Origin: Halalkalibacter suaedae
GTDB lineage: Bacteria; Bacillota; Bacilli; Bacillales; Bacillaceae_D
Assembly (NCBI RefSeq): GCF_017939705.1
Contig: NZ_JAGKSQ010000003.1
Location: forward strand, 310,001 to 374,000
Length of the DNA stretch: 64,000 bases
Direction: 5' to 3'
A program made the translations under genes and the position numbers. Below, piece after piece: positions 1 to 11,807 of this stretch. Below the pieces are notes generated by a model that ran no database searches, had not been told where the DNA came from, and was given only the letters and a program-made list of their open reading frames with translations. Each line of letters opens with the position of its first letter. Position 1 is the stretch's first letter.

Positions 1-220
1 CAGTAAAATAAAAAATAAGAGTTGCAGATAAAAAGAGAACTTGCACCATGATAAATGGTAGGATGAATTGTTTATCAAACCGAAATGATTTACTAGTTCC
101 TTGCTCGTCACCCTCAGTATAGAGGGTCAATAAGAAGTTACAATACTGCTCAGGTAATAATTTGTTTTTCTTCCAATATTTTATTTCATTTACAACAATT
201 TCTTTTCTCTCTTTCTTCAT
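1..220 (-). CDS. Partial hypothetical membrane protein, cut by the window edge
   Basis: The reading frame begins at an ATG at 218-220 behind a good GGAGGAAG ribosome site and stays open to base 1, so the C-terminus lies outside the window. The visible 73 residues are a Lys/Glu-rich start (KEIVVNEIKYWKKNKLLPEQ), a short middle part, and a hydrophobic stretch at the edge that looks like the first membrane helix. I recognise no named family, although this N-terminus resembles that of unassigned Bacillus membrane proteins. It lies directly downstream of sigA in the same direction, with a possible terminator between them. Confidence 0.6.
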   Translation of the reverse strand, partial: MKKERKEIVVNEIKYWKKNKLLPEQYCNFLLTLYTEGDEQGTSKSFRFDKQFILPFIMVQVLFLSATLIFYFT

Positions 221-240
221 TTTCTTCCTCCATCAGGATA

Positions 241-301
241 AAAAGAGAACAGAGGCTGCTTGATATGACACGAATGTTCATGTCTATACTAACAGCCCCT
301 G
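241..301 (-). terminator. Possible terminator after sigA
   Basis: On the minus strand the arms AGGGGCTG (294-301) and CAGCCTCT (252-259) pair around a second hairpin, GACATGAA with TTCGTGTC (268-285). A run of U-rich bases follows at 241-250. The U-tract is interrupted, so termination may be partial. Confidence 0.4.
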
Positions 302-347
302 CTTAAATGACGATTATCTTTTTTTCCCCATACACTTAACCATTAGC

Positions 348-1469
348 CTATTCTAAAAAGTCCTTCAATCGTTTACTGCGGCTTGGATGTCTCAGCTTAC
401 GCAGGGCTTTAGCCTCAATTTGACGAATTCTCTCACGAGTAACGCCAAATACCTTACCGACTTCTTCTAATGTTCTAGTTCGACCATCATCTAGACCAAA
501 TCTTAAACGTAATACGTTCTCTTCTCGATCAGTTAACGTGTCGAGTACATCCTCGAGTTGCTCTTTCAACAACTCATAAGCTGCTGCATCAGATGGAGCA
601 AGAGCTTCTTGGTCTTCAATAAAGTCACCAAGATGCGAATCATCTTCCTCACCAATTGGGGTTTCTAAAGAAACAGGTTCTTGAGCAATTTTCAATATTT
701 CACGAACCTTTTCAGGAGTTAATTCCATTTCTTCAGCTACTTCTTCTGGAGTTGGTTCACGTCCAAAATCTTGTAATAACTGGCGTTGTACACGTATTAG
801 CTTGTTAATTGTTTCAACCATATGAACAGGTATCCGGATTGTACGTGCTTGGTCTGCAATAGCACGAGTAATCGCCTGACGAATCCACCACGTTGCATAC
901 GTACTAAATTTATATCCCTTTTCGTAGTCAAACTTCTCAACTGCTTTTATTAAACCCATATTACCTTCTTGAATTAAATCAAGGAACAACATTCCACGAC
1001 CAACGTATCTCTTAGCGATTGAAACAACTAGACGTAAATTGGCTTCAGCTAATCGACGCTTGGCCTCTTCATCACCTTGTTCAATTCTTTTTGCTAGTTC
1101 AATTTCTTCCTCTGCAGAAAGAAGTGGTACACGACCAATTTCCTTGAGATACATCCGAACAGGATCGTTGATCTTGATTCCAGGTGGAACACTTAGATCG
1201 TTTAAATCAAATTCCTCTTCTTCTTTTGCAGCCTGTTGAAGATTCGGAACAACATCTTCTGATTCATTTAAAATTTCTACACCTTGTTCACCTAGGTATT
1301 CAAAAAACTCGTCCATTTGATCCGAGTCTTGGTCAAACGCAGCTAACTTTTCTGTAATTTCAGCATATGTTAACACACCGCGTTTTTTACCAACCTCTAC
1401 TAATTGTTCCTTTACTTGATCGATAGATAATTCACCTTCCGCTAATGGGCGTAATGGTTTATCAGCCAT
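348..1469 (-). CDS. sigA: RNA polymerase primary sigma factor SigA (RpoD)
   Basis: This is the housekeeping sigma factor, which directs RNA polymerase to -35/-10 promoters. The 373 residues show an acidic region 1.1, region 1.2 ([16 protein letters not shown], about residue 107), the region 2 core and -10 recognition segment ([20 protein letters not shown], about 185-205), region 3, and the region 4.2 helix-turn-helix ([17 protein letters not shown], near the end). The length is normal for a Bacillus SigA without the long non-conserved insert of proteobacterial sigma-70. The start has an AAGGAGGGG site. It follows dnaG by 43 bp, the conserved macromolecular-synthesis operon order yqxD-dnaG-sigA. 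Confidence 0.98.
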   Translation of the reverse strand: MADKPLRPLAEGELSIDQVKEQLVEVGKKRGVLTYAEITEKLAAFDQDSDQMDEFFEYLGEQGVEILNESEDVVPNLQQAAKEEEEFDLNDLSVPPGIKINDPVRMYLKEIGRVPLLSAEEEIELAKRIEQGDEEAKRRLAEANLRLVVSIAKRYVGRGMLFLDLIQEGNMGLIKAVEKFDYEKGYKFSTYATWWIRQAITRAIADQARTIRIPVHMVETINKLIRVQRQLLQDFGREPTPEEVAEEMELTPEKVREILKIAQEPVSLETPIGEEDDSHLGDFIEDQEALAPSDAAAYELLKEQLEDVLDTLTDREENVLRLRFGLDDGRTRTLEEVGKVFGVTRERIRQIEAKALRKLRHPSRSKRLKDFLE

Positions 1470-1512
1470 TCGATCCCCTCCTTCCGTTGTTCACAAACAT
1501 ACTTTATCGTCT

Positions 1513-3300
1513 TTAAGATAATAACTGTTTCATTTGATGGATTTCCTGTAATAACATCGCAGCCTTTAAGGGATCCTTCTCCCTCTTCATTTCAATTTCC
1601 TTTTGTTGAATCTCTACCCTTTTTGGGTATGTTTCAATCTGTCTCATGTAATCAATTATTTCCTGTTCCTGATAATCTTCATTAATTGTTAGCATCGCTA
1701 GTTCCGTTGCAATACGTCTTAGTTTCTCATCAGTTAAGTCCTGGATGAATTGACTAGGATTCGGTTCATAGCCTTGCCCGTAGAAAGCGAACAAATAAGC
1801 TGCGATTGCTTGGTGTTCATCTATATTAAAAGCACCGCCAAGCCGTTCTTGAACTAGTTCTGCAACCTGCTCCTCTCTCATCATATGTGCCAGTAGTAAT
1901 CGCTCTGCATTATGATAAGCTGGCAAGAGTTTTTTTGATTCAAGTGGCTTTTTTAATGGAGATCTGTTTTCTTTTGCCTTATATTGTTTCTCCTTTGCAC
2001 GGTATAATTGATTTTGCTCTTGTTTTAATGCATCTAAAGACAGTGAAAATTCTTCAGCAATCTGTCGTAAATAATGATCTCGCTCAACAGCCCTCGTTAA
2101 TGAGGACATTTCTGCAAGCACAGACTCTATATACTGCATCCGTTCTGATTCATCATTCAGATTCTTGCCCTTTCGAAGAAATTGCATTTTAAATGCCATT
2201 AACGTTAAACTGGACCCTATTACATCGTTTTTGAAACGTTCCGCTCCAAATTGGCGAATGTAGTCATCGGGATCATTTCCTTCAGGCATTTGAGCAATCT
2301 TAACAATGCAGCCTTCCTGTTGTAAAAGATTCGCATTCTTAAATGCTGCCTCAGTTCCAGCCTTATCAGAGTCATAACACAGTAAGACAGATTCTGCATT
2401 CCTGCGTATCAACTTTGCCTGTTCTTCTGTTAATGAGGTACCAAGTGTTGCGACACCATTTGCAATACCTGCACCCCAAGCTGCAATTACATCAACATAA
2501 CCCTCAAACAAAACAATTGATCCTTGTTTACGAATGGAAGGTCTAGCTAAGTGTAGGCCGTACAATGTTTTCCCTTTTTGAAAGATTGGTGATTCAGAGC
2601 TGTTTAGATATTTTGGTTTCTCATCCGTGATCGTTCGTCCACCAAATGCAATCACATTTCCTTGACCGTCCCAAATCGGAAACATCACCCTGTTTCGGAA
2701 ACGATCATAAAACTGTCCACCAGACTCCCGCTCCCCTAACAAACTTGCACTTGCCATCATTTTCAAATCAAATGCTTTCTTAGTTAAAATGGTCGTAAGT
2801 GCATCCCAACGGTCGGGGGCAAAGCCTATTTGAAAATGCTCAAGTTGCTCACGAGAAAAACCACGTTCCTTAATATATTGACGCCCACTACTTCCTTGCT
2901 CTGTTAGCATAAGAACATGGTGGTATGTGCTTGCTGCTATTTCATGAGCACTTCTCATTGCTTCTTGAGGTCTATCACCTGAAGAGTGTTCACCTATTTC
3001 AGTCTCAGGCAATTCAATATTAAATCGCTTCGCTAACTGAGAAACTGACTCAACGAACGTCAACCCTTCCAGTTCCATTAGAAATGAAAATGCATTCCCT
3101 CCAGCTCCACAACCAAAACAATGATACAATTGTTTATCTGGCGAGACGGAAAAGGACGGCGATTTCTCTCCGTGAAAAGGACATAAACCAATATATTGTC
3201 GACCTTGTTTTTTTAATTGAACATGATCACTTATGACCTCGACAATATCTGCGGAACGTCTTACTTGTTCTACTTTTTCTTCTGGGATTCGTTTGGACAT
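1513..3300 (-). CDS. dnaG: DNA primase DnaG
   Basis: Makes the RNA primers for replication together with the replicative helicase. The 595 residues contain the N-terminal CHC2 zinc ribbon (Cys40, His43, then CFGC about 61-64), the catalytic core, and the TOPRIM domain with its acidic motif (VLFEGYVDVIAAWGAG, about 262) and a DSDKAGTEA metal-binding motif. A helical C-terminal helicase-binding region follows. Length is normal. It is preceded by yqxD and followed closely by sigA, so replication and transcription initiation factors are probably co-transcribed. Confidence 0.97.
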   Translation of the reverse strand: MSKRIPEEKVEQVRRSADIVEVISDHVQLKKQGRQYIGLCPFHGEKSPSFSVSPDKQLYHCFGCGAGGNAFSFLMELEGLTFVESVSQLAKRFNIELPETEIGEHSSGDRPQEAMRSAHEIAASTYHHVLMLTEQGSSGRQYIKERGFSREQLEHFQIGFAPDRWDALTTILTKKAFDLKMMASASLLGERESGGQFYDRFRNRVMFPIWDGQGNVIAFGGRTITDEKPKYLNSSESPIFQKGKTLYGLHLARPSIRKQGSIVLFEGYVDVIAAWGAGIANGVATLGTSLTEEQAKLIRRNAESVLLCYDSDKAGTEAAFKNANLLQQEGCIVKIAQMPEGNDPDDYIRQFGAERFKNDVIGSSLTLMAFKMQFLRKGKNLNDESERMQYIESVLAEMSSLTRAVERDHYLRQIAEEFSLSLDALKQEQNQLYRAKEKQYKAKENRSPLKKPLESKKLLPAYHNAERLLLAHMMREEQVAELVQERLGGAFNIDEHQAIAAYLFAFYGQGYEPNPSQFIQDLTDEKLRRIATELAMLTINEDYQEQEIIDYMRQIETYPKRVEIQQKEIEMKREKDPLKAAMLLQEIHQMKQLLS

Positions 3301-3353
3301 CCTCTAATCACCATCTTACTTTAAGTCAAGAATGTTACATTCGAGTTTTTTTG

Positions 3354-3842
3354 CTAAATTCCTGCTTTTTCTGCAATAATTTTTTCGAAATTTCTTTTGA
3401 ACCGTTCACGATCGTCCTTACTAAATGGTTTAGGACCTTTTGTTCGTTTCCCCATTCTCCTTTGTTTAGCAGAGACAAATCTTGCATCTAACATTTGCTC
3501 CATTTTACTTTCATCATATTCAATTCCCCTTGGAGAAAGCACTACCGTTCTCTTCGGAAGTAAAATAGATGCTAATGCATGATCCTGAGTGACACAGACA
3601 TCACCGATTTTAATGTGATTCATAACATATAAATCGGCAGCCTCCTTATCCGAGTCAACTGTCACTACTTTAGCAGGAGCTGGTATTGTTAACTGATGGG
3701 CATATGACGAAACAAATATCATGTCCACCTGATACTCTTGACATATTTCTATAATCTCATCTTTCACAGGACAAGCATCTGCATCGACATATACAGCTGG
3801 TTTTAATATGTTCATCTTAATTAGTTCAACATCTCCTTGCAT
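3354..3842 (-). CDS. yqxD: UPF0178 / DUF188 family protein YqxD
   Basis: Function unknown; the family is widespread and sits before dnaG in many Bacillaceae. Visible are YVDADACPVKDEI near the N-terminus, a conserved ADLYVMNHIKIGDVCVTQD segment and a basic C-terminus, which suggests a PIN-like nuclease fold (family-level inference). The start is uncertain. The first ATG (3842) has AGGAG only one base away, and a second ATG (3815, giving MNILKPAVYVDAD) fits the family start better but its GGAG is 17 bases upstream. A promoter-like TCGACA-N18-TATTAT lies so close to the first ATG that the second would be favoured if it is active. Confidence 0.88.
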   Translation of the reverse strand: MQGDVELIKMNILKPAVYVDADACPVKDEIIEICQEYQVDMIFVSSYAHQLTIPAPAKVVTVDSDKEAADLYVMNHIKIGDVCVTQDHALASILLPKRTVVLSPRGIEYDESKMEQMLDARFVSAKQRRMGKRTKGPKPFSKDDRERFKRNFEKIIAEKAGI

Positions 3843-4129
3843 TCTCCTGCTTACATAATAAAGAAAATCGTTGATTCTTGTCGAATTTAATGCCTTAGGC
3901 AGTCCTTAACCCTTTTATCCTTACTATCATTACCAAAAAACAAATAAAAAGTCTTGACTTTTAAAATTTATTTGTTCTTTTTTCCATTATTCCTAAAAAA
4001 TCAAACTTCTTTTTAAACACAATTCTTCATTATACTTTAGTTTCCCTTCTTTTTGTATAAAAAAGAAGCTTGGACAAAAGTGATTTAACTAACAGAAAAT
4101 AGGAACAATGGTGGTTGGCGGACGTAAAC
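3843..4129. other. Non-coding gap upstream of yqxD
   Basis: AT-rich, with no credible gene on either strand. It holds the terminator-like hairpin at 3939-3976 and, near 3850-3885 on the minus strand, a weak SigA-like promoter for yqxD-dnaG-sigA. The rest of the gap up to ppsR (4130-4365) is filled by the repeat element described separately. Confidence 0.6.
3939..3976 (-). terminator. AT-rich terminator downstream of ppsR
   Basis: AACAAATAAA (3939-3948) pairs perfectly with TTTATTTGTT (3967-3976), and AGTC/GACT extends the stem inside. On the minus strand a run of six U follows. It would end the glyQ-glyS-ppsR transcript after it has read through the repeat at 4130-4302. Confidence 0.5.
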
Positions 4130-4302
4130 CGCTCCTGAAATATACTTCGCTTTCCGCGGGAAGCCGGTGAGCCTCCTCGTGCCTTGCACTGTAGGGTCTC
4201 ACCCTTGGCTTTATCATGAGGCCACTAAAGAAAGGTGAAAATCACACCTTTTTCAGTGTCCTCTTTTACATCCCGCAGGAGTCTACGTATATTTCATCCG
4301 CT
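4130..4302. repeat. Dispersed palindromic repeat, family A, copy 1 (interrupted)
   Basis: Nearly the same sequence as 37949-38070, and much richer in G and C than its surroundings. The ends are inverted (TGAAATATAC near the left end, GTATATTTCA near the right), and inner arms also pair: GCGGGA with TCCCGC, AAGCC with GGCTT, GGTGAG with CTCACC. The element is therefore one long imperfect palindrome that could fold as RNA or cruciform DNA. Relative to copy 2 it carries an extra 54 bp at 4218-4271. No open frame is conserved between copies. Confidence 0.85.
4218..4271. repeat. Small hairpin element inserted in repeat A
   Basis: 54 bp absent from the other family A copy. It forms a hairpin (GAGGCCACT and AAAGGTG against CACCTTT and AGTGtCCTC) and is flanked by CAT at 4215-4217 and CAT as its own last three bases, consistent with a 3-bp target duplication. 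A related hairpin with the same GAGGCCACT arms lies at 40260-40292. Confidence 0.65.
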
Positions 4303-4365
4303 ACATGATAGCATTGTTCGCTATTCCAGTTAGACACTTTAATTATGTCCTAGCCTCTAAATACA

Positions 4366-5175
4366 TTACCTAAACATATTAGAAATCAAATTAGCTGTTT
4401 CCTCGACTGCTTTGTTCGAAACGTCTATGATTGGACAACCAATTCGTTTCATAATGCCTTCAGCGTATGCGAGTTCTTTTTTTATTCGATCAACATTAGC
4501 ATAATTAGCATCTTCTTTTAAACCTAAGGCCTTAAGACGTTCTGCTCTAATGCCATTCAACTTCTCAGGACTAATCTTAAGTCCTATGCATTTTTTCGCT
4601 GATACTTGGAATAATTCTCTTGGTGGATTCACCTCTGGAACTAAAGGCACATTGGCAACCTTTAATCTTTTATGAGCTAAATACTGAGATAAAGGTGTCT
4701 TAGATGTTCTTGAAACACCAATTAAGACGATATCAGCACGGACAATCCCTCTTGGATCGCGACCATCATCATACTTTACAGCAAATTCAATCGCCTCAAC
4801 TTTACGAAAGTAATCTTCATCTAGGCGATAGATTAATCCTGGCTCGTAACGTGGTGTTTCATTTGTTAAGACAGAGATTTTTTCTAACATAGGACCAATA
4901 ATATCAACAGTTTCAACCCCAACCTTGTTCGCTTCTTCCACTAAAAAATTTCGAATTTCAGGAATAACCAGGGTGAACGCAATTAAGGCATGGGCACGTT
5001 CTGCAAGTCGGACTACTTCCATAATCGTTTCCTCATCTTCAACAAAAGGAATCCTTCTTACCTCAATCCCCAAACCATTAAATTGACTAGTAGCCGCTTT
5101 TACTACTAACTCTGCCGTTTCACCAACTGAATCTGACACGACATAAACAATCGGCTTGGTTGAGCTTCCTTCCAT
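4366..5175 (-). CDS. ppsR: Pyruvate, phosphate dikinase regulatory protein (kinase/pyrophosphorylase, DUF299)
   Basis: A bifunctional enzyme family that phosphorylates (with ADP) and dephosphorylates a threonine of pyruvate phosphate dikinase or PEP synthase. In B. subtilis the orthologue YqfL is linked to control of gluconeogenesis. Visible are the N-terminal [14 protein letters not shown] segment and the P-loop-like [15 protein letters not shown] (about residue 150). Start chosen at the ATG 5173-5175 because AGAGGTGAT is well spaced before it; two in-frame starts lie within 9 bases upstream. It follows glyS by under 40 bp, so it shares the T-box controlled transcript. The regulator gene ccpN, usual between them, is absent. 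Confidence 0.93.
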   Translation of the reverse strand: MEGSSTKPIVYVVSDSVGETAELVVKAATSQFNGLGIEVRRIPFVEDEETIMEVVRLAERAHALIAFTLVIPEIRNFLVEEANKVGVETVDIIGPMLEKISVLTNETPRYEPGLIYRLDEDYFRKVEAIEFAVKYDDGRDPRGIVRADIVLIGVSRTSKTPLSQYLAHKRLKVANVPLVPEVNPPRELFQVSAKKCIGLKISPEKLNGIRAERLKALGLKEDANYANVDRIKKELAYAEGIMKRIGCPIIDVSNKAVEETANLISNMFR

Positions 5176-5211
5176 ACACATCACCTCTTTGGGATAATTA
5201 AAGGTAAGAGC

Positions 5212-7293
5212 TTAATTAGCAAATACGATTTCTTGGAAGTTGGCAAATGAGCAGATAACTGACGCTAATTCTTCCATTTGACTTAATCGATTGTCTCTTT
5301 GTCTTTGATCCTCGGACATAACCATGATGTGATCAAAATAGTTATTTATCGACGGAACAATATCATTCAAAGCTGAAAAAGCTTTCTCAATATCACCTTG
5401 ACTTAATGCCTGAGAAACGACCATTTCAAGATTTTTATAGTCTAGATATAATTGTCTTTCTTCTTCTTTTTCAAATAATTTTTCATCGATTGCGATAGTA
5501 TTCTCTGCTTTTTTAGCGATATTTGTGACACGACTAAGAGCCTCTACCATTGATTTGAAGCTTGAATTTGAACGCTCTTCAGTAATAATCTTAGCTTTTT
5601 TGACTAATGTCGGAATATGACCAACCTTTTCTTGTAACACGGCATCAATCACATCATATGAAACATTTTTCTCCTGAAGCGAGGCTTTTAATCGTAACTT
5701 AAAGAATTCAACAAGGTCTTTCTCAAGTTCTTTTCTTGTACGTTTCAGCAGTTGTTTCTCTTCAACAACATTAAGTGTAAACTGAATGATTTCTTCAAAA
5801 GAAATATCGAGCTCATAATCGTTGAGCATCTGGACAATCCCCGCCGCTTGTCGTCTAAGTGCATAAGGATCTTGAGAACCTGTCGGAATTAGTCCAATTG
5901 CAAAACATGCAACGATTGTATCTAGCTTCTCCGCGATACTTACAATCGTTCCCGCAAGTGTACTAGGACTTGAATCACCTGCAAAACGTGGTTGATAGTG
6001 CTCATTAATCGCATTGGCAACCTCGATCTTTTCACCAGCAAGCTCAGCATAGACTTCCCCCATACGTCCTTGTAGTTCAGGGAATTCATAGACCATTTGT
6101 GTGACTAGATCAAATTTACCTATCGCAGCAACTCTCTCGGCTGTAACTTTTGTACTTGCATCCACCTTAAGTTCATCTGTTAACAAAGATACCACCTTAC
6201 TAACCCGGCGAACTTTATCTCCAATTGATCCAAGGTCTTCATGGTAGACGATTTGTTCAAGCTGACTTAATGCTGAAGAAATGTCTAGTTTCTGATCCTC
6301 TGCATAGAAGAACGCAGCATCAGATAGTCGTGCTCTTAACACTTTCTCATTTCCTTTTGATACATTCTCTAAATGCTGATGATCCCCATTACGAACCGTA
6401 ACGAAATGAGGTAGAAGCTCTCCATTTTTACTTTCAACTGGGAAGTACCGTTGATGCTCACGCATTGACGTAATAAGAACTTCCTTTGGTAATGATAGAA
6501 ATTCTTTATCAAAGCTTCCCGATAGAGCTGTCGGATACTCAACTAGATGATGGACTTCTTCAAGCAAATCTTCATTAATAGGAATAACCCAGTCGTTCCC
6601 ATCAGTCATTGCTTGAATTTGGTTACGTATTGCTTCTTTTCGTTCATGTGGATTAACGATGACATACTCACCTAATAATGAACGTACATATTCACTTGGC
6701 TCATTTATCGTTATTTTTTTTCCTAGAAAACGATGTCCGTATGTGGTATTACTCGTTTCAATATCCGTAATTGAAAAAGGAATAATCTCCTTACCGAATA
6801 GAGCAATTAACCATTGGATAGGTCGAGCAAACTTAAGATTATATGAACCCCAACGCATATTTTTAGGGAAATGTAATGATGTAATAATTTCTTGTATTGC
6901 TGGTAATAACTCAATCGTCTTTTTCCCGGCAACGAACTTATTAGCAAAAATATACTCAGTACCGTTCACTTCTTTAAAGAATAGATCCTCGGTCGATACA
7001 CCCTGCCCACGTGCAAATCCTTGTGCAGCCTTGCTCCAATTACCATCCTGATCGTAAGCAATTTTCTTAGCAGGTCCTTTTGCTTCTTCTTCAATATCTG
7101 GTTGAGTTTCAGATAGTTGCTCAATAACTAACGCTAGTCGACGAGGCGTCGCATACGCTGCAATTTCTTTGTATTCTAATCTTTCTGCTTTTAACCACTC
7201 TTTGACTTTAGCTTCTAACTGTTGCATTGAAGGCGTCACAAATCGTGCTGGTAACTCCTCAAGACCTATTTCTAATAGAAAATCCTTACTCAT
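5212..7293 (-). CDS. glyS: Glycine--tRNA ligase beta subunit
   Basis: Beta subunit of the alpha2beta2 glycyl-tRNA synthetase; it carries the tRNA-binding and anticodon-recognition parts. The 693 residues begin with the typical [14 protein letters not shown], contain the HD-like central region and end with a DALR-type anticodon-binding helical domain. Its start overlaps the end of glyQ by 8 bp, so the subunits are translationally coupled. Expression depends on the T-box leader in front of glyQ. Confidence 0.97.
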   Translation of the reverse strand: MSKDFLLEIGLEELPARFVTPSMQQLEAKVKEWLKAERLEYKEIAAYATPRRLALVIEQLSETQPDIEEEAKGPAKKIAYDQDGNWSKAAQGFARGQGVSTEDLFFKEVNGTEYIFANKFVAGKKTIELLPAIQEIITSLHFPKNMRWGSYNLKFARPIQWLIALFGKEIIPFSITDIETSNTTYGHRFLGKKITINEPSEYVRSLLGEYVIVNPHERKEAIRNQIQAMTDGNDWVIPINEDLLEEVHHLVEYPTALSGSFDKEFLSLPKEVLITSMREHQRYFPVESKNGELLPHFVTVRNGDHQHLENVSKGNEKVLRARLSDAAFFYAEDQKLDISSALSQLEQIVYHEDLGSIGDKVRRVSKVVSLLTDELKVDASTKVTAERVAAIGKFDLVTQMVYEFPELQGRMGEVYAELAGEKIEVANAINEHYQPRFAGDSSPSTLAGTIVSIAEKLDTIVACFAIGLIPTGSQDPYALRRQAAGIVQMLNDYELDISFEEIIQFTLNVVEEKQLLKRTRKELEKDLVEFFKLRLKASLQEKNVSYDVIDAVLQEKVGHIPTLVKKAKIITEERSNSSFKSMVEALSRVTNIAKKAENTIAIDEKLFEKEEERQLYLDYKNLEMVVSQALSQGDIEKAFSALNDIVPSINNYFDHIMVMSEDQRQRDNRLSQMEELASVICSFANFQEIVFAN

Positions 7294-8179
7294 GGTTTGT
7301 TTCCTCCTTCTTTTTTAACATAGGAAAACCGAGACGTTCTCTTTCATCAAAATATAACTTTGCCGCTGTTCTTGCTAGATTTCTAACTCGACCAATATAT
7401 CCTGTTCTTTCTGTTACTGATATTGCTCCACGTGCATCAAGAAGGTTAAATGTATGTGAACATTTCAAAATATAGTCATATGCCGGAAACACAAGTTGTT
7501 CATCAAGTGCTCGTTTGGCTTCTTGTTCATAAGTGCTAAAAAGTGAAAAAAGCATATGGCTATCAGACACCTCAAACGTGTACTTCGAGTGCTCATACTC
7601 AGGTTGTTTGAAAATATCACCATACGTAAATCCTTCAACCCATTCTAAATCAAAGACATTTTCCTTATCTTGAATATAAGATGCTAGTCGCTCTAATCCA
7701 TATGTAATCTCTGCAGAAACAGGATTTGCTTCTAGACCCCCAACTTGTTGGAAGTATGTAAATTGCGTAATTTCCATACCATCAAGCCAAACTTCCCAGC
7801 CAAGACCAGCACAACCAAGTGTTGGATTTTCCCAGTTATCCTCAACAAATCGAATATCATGCTCCAATGGATTAATGCCAAGGGCTTTTAAGCTTTCTAA
7901 ATACAATTCTTGAATGTTTAATGGTGATGGCTTCATTACAACTTGAAATTGATGGTGTTGGTATAGGCGATTCGGATTTTCTCCATAACGACCATCAGCA
8001 GGCCGTCTTGACGGCTCAACATAGGCTACATTCCAAGGTTCTGGTCCGATTGTACGTAGTAATGTAAAAGGACTCATCGTCCCTGCTCCTTTTTCAACAT
8101 CATAGGCTTGCATAATCATACAGTTCTGTTTTGCCCAAAACTCTTGTAACGTTAATATCATTGTTTGTACGTTCATCAT
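7286..8179 (-). CDS. glyQ: Glycine--tRNA ligase alpha subunit
   Basis: Catalytic class II aminoacyl-tRNA synthetase subunit that forms glycyl-adenylate. The 297 residues include the hallmark segments [40 protein letters not shown] and the [16 protein letters not shown] part near the C-terminus. Two consecutive ATG codons (8179 and 8176) follow a GGGAGG site; the second has slightly better spacing and matches the usual MN(V/I)Q start. First gene of glyQ-glyS-ppsR. Confidence 0.97.
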   Translation of the reverse strand: MMNVQTMILTLQEFWAKQNCMIMQAYDVEKGAGTMSPFTLLRTIGPEPWNVAYVEPSRRPADGRYGENPNRLYQHHQFQVVMKPSPLNIQELYLESLKALGINPLEHDIRFVEDNWENPTLGCAGLGWEVWLDGMEITQFTYFQQVGGLEANPVSAEITYGLERLASYIQDKENVFDLEWVEGFTYGDIFKQPEYEHSKYTFEVSDSHMLFSLFSTYEQEAKRALDEQLVFPAYDYILKCSHTFNLLDARGAISVTERTGYIGRVRNLARTAAKLYFDERERLGFPMLKKKEETNHE

Positions 8180-8228
8180 TTAGCCTCCCTTTTTTATATA
8201 TGAAATACGTAAAAATAAGCATAAAAAA

Positions 8229-8440
8229 TAGCTCTCGTTCCTATGTCTGATCGACATAGGGACGAGAGCTATCTCGCGGTTCCACCCTACTTATTAGTCA
8301 CAATAAGGACTAATCACTTTCACCGTTATATGCTCCAGAACGCCTTCTTTATCCTCTTAAGCCCTAGCTCTCACCAATTCTAGGTTCGCTTTCTTAAGAA
8401 AAAATAAATACTACTTTCCTTCTACGCACCATATTCTATT
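8229..8440 (-). ncRNA. T-box riboswitch (glycyl leader) upstream of glyQS
   Basis: On the minus strand the leader carries the diagnostic T-box sequence AGGGTGGAACCGCG (8275-8288), followed by a long terminator hairpin, AGCTCTCGTcCCTATGTC with its complement (8229-8271), and a U-run. Upstream helices can be drawn, for example CCTAG...CTAGG in the middle. T-box leaders bind uncharged tRNA and switch from terminator to antiterminator. Identity as tRNA-Gly specific rests on the downstream genes; I did not assign the specifier codon. Confidence 0.93.
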
Positions 8441-8446
8441 AGTAGC

Positions 8447-8475
8447 ATCATACCCAACTTCTCATCCTGTGTCAA
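8447..8475 (-). promoter_or_regulatory. SigA promoter for the glyQS T-box leader
   Basis: Minus strand TTGACA (8470-8475), a 17-bp spacer and TATGAT (8447-8452), a near-consensus SigA promoter. The recO stop codon (8472-8474) lies inside the -35 hexamer. Predicted transcription start is around 8440. Confidence 0.85.
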
Positions 8476-9236
8476 TCACCTTTAGAAAAACCAAGATCAC
8501 CCATTCGATCAAGTTGTTCAAGGAAGCGCTTTGACTTAAGACGCAATCCTGAGTATTCATCATAATAAGCTGAAATAATGGTTTGAAGCTCTTTCTTGGT
8601 TTCCTGCTTTAGTGAGATCTGTCCGAGTCGGTCTAAATCCACATAATAGAACAAACGAAGTAGTCTAGCTGCTTGTGTAGTTACATGGAAAGCTCTTTCA
8701 TCCTTATACACACATCTTCCGCATAGAAAGCCTGCCTCTTTTACGGAGAAAGCCGATGGAATTTCAGTTGAACCACAAACGACGCATTGATCTAGTTCAG
8801 GCTTAATCCCACCAACTGCCAACATTTTCATCTCAAAGATCTTAGATAGTACATCAGCATCCATCAGTTCATTTGAATAATAGAGCGTTTGATATAGTAA
8901 ATGAAACAGAGCGGGATTTCGTACCTTTTCTTCAGTCAATTTATCGGTTAATTCCAAAATATAAGTCGCATAGGCTGCCCGTATAAGGTCGTTTCTAATT
9001 TCACGAAATGAATTCTCAATATCGGCCTGATTTAGAGTCCCAAGTCCTTGGCCAGTTTGAATCACAAATGTTCCATGCATAAATAATTGAGATGCAGCTG
9101 CCAAACGGCTCTTTGGTTTCTTAGCACCACGTGACATTACACCAATTTTTCCTAACTCTTTTGTATACAACGTAATGATTTTGTTTGATTCACCATAGTC
9201 AATGGTGCGAATCACAATTCCTTCTACCTTCTGCAT
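8472..9236 (-). CDS. recO: DNA repair protein RecO
   Basis: Recombination mediator of the RecFOR pathway; it anneals single strands and helps load RecA on SSB-coated DNA. The sequence shows the N-terminal OB fold (KVEGIVIRTIDYGESNKIIT), a helical middle and a C-terminal four-cysteine zinc module (CVVCGS... and CGRC, about residues 152-177). Start taken at the ATG 9234-9236 rather than the TTG just before it. It follows yqzL as in other Bacillus genomes. Its stop overlaps the glyQS promoter. Confidence 0.95.
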   Translation of the reverse strand: MQKVEGIVIRTIDYGESNKIITLYTKELGKIGVMSRGAKKPKSRLAAASQLFMHGTFVIQTGQGLGTLNQADIENSFREIRNDLIRAAYATYILELTDKLTEEKVRNPALFHLLYQTLYYSNELMDADVLSKIFEMKMLAVGGIKPELDQCVVCGSTEIPSAFSVKEAGFLCGRCVYKDERAFHVTTQAARLLRLFYYVDLDRLGQISLKQETKKELQTIISAYYDEYSGLRLKSKRFLEQLDRMGDLGFSKGD

Positions 9237-9281
9237 CAATTTCTACCACCACACTTTCAAGTGAGGTGTCAACATACGTCA

Positions 9282-9425
9282 TTAATGGGTTGGAGTATCT
9301 AACGCATTACCCTCCACGTCATCTTGTTCGAATTGATCATCTGAATCGCGCTCAAGCTCCTTTAACAGTAAATACGTATCTACGTTACCAGTCATAGAAA
9401 ACACTTTCCACGAAAAATCGAGCAT
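9282..9425 (-). CDS. yqzL: YqzL family small protein
   Basis: A 47-residue protein starting MLDFSWKVFSMTGNVDTYLL and ending in an acidic tail (ERDSDDQFEQDDVEG...). The position between era and recO and the sequence match the small YqzL family of Bacillaceae. Function unknown. The ribosome site is moderate (AGGTGGAATCTGAT before ATG 9423-9425). It probably shares a transcript with recO, which begins 45 bp downstream; a terminator lies between era and this gene. Confidence 0.85.
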   Translation of the reverse strand: MLDFSWKVFSMTGNVDTYLLLKELERDSDDQFEQDDVEGNALDTPTH

Positions 9426-9582
9426 ATCAGATTCCACCTTTCTGTAAGACTAACGCTCTATACTAGTATGATGACCGAGTTTCTTATAAACATGTTAAGG
9501 AAATATTGTTAATTTAATTCCCTTGACAAGAAAAATTGAAACCTCTTTTCTTTCTTTTATCATAATCTTTTAAAAATAAAAA

Positions 9583-9612
9583 AACAATGGCTACAAGATG
9601 TAGTCATTGTTA
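9583..9612 (-). terminator. Terminator after era
   Basis: AACAATG and CTACA pair with TGTAG and CATTGTT (9583-9612) in a near-perfect stem. On the minus strand it is followed by TTTTTTTATTTTT. It separates the era operon from yqzL-recO. Confidence 0.85.
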
Positions 9613-9715
9613 AAGTCCTATTACAAATTAATATCGTTACACTTCACTTTTTAGCAGGAAGCTCGATACCGTTTATCGCATAAAAAAATAGCAGAAAAAG
9701 CACCGTTATTTAAAT

Positions 9716-11748
<2,033 letters not shown>

Positions 11749-11807
11749 ATTCGAGTACACACCTCTCGACCCACTCAAACGGCCTGGCTAACCGATCCGA
11801 CCTTCTT

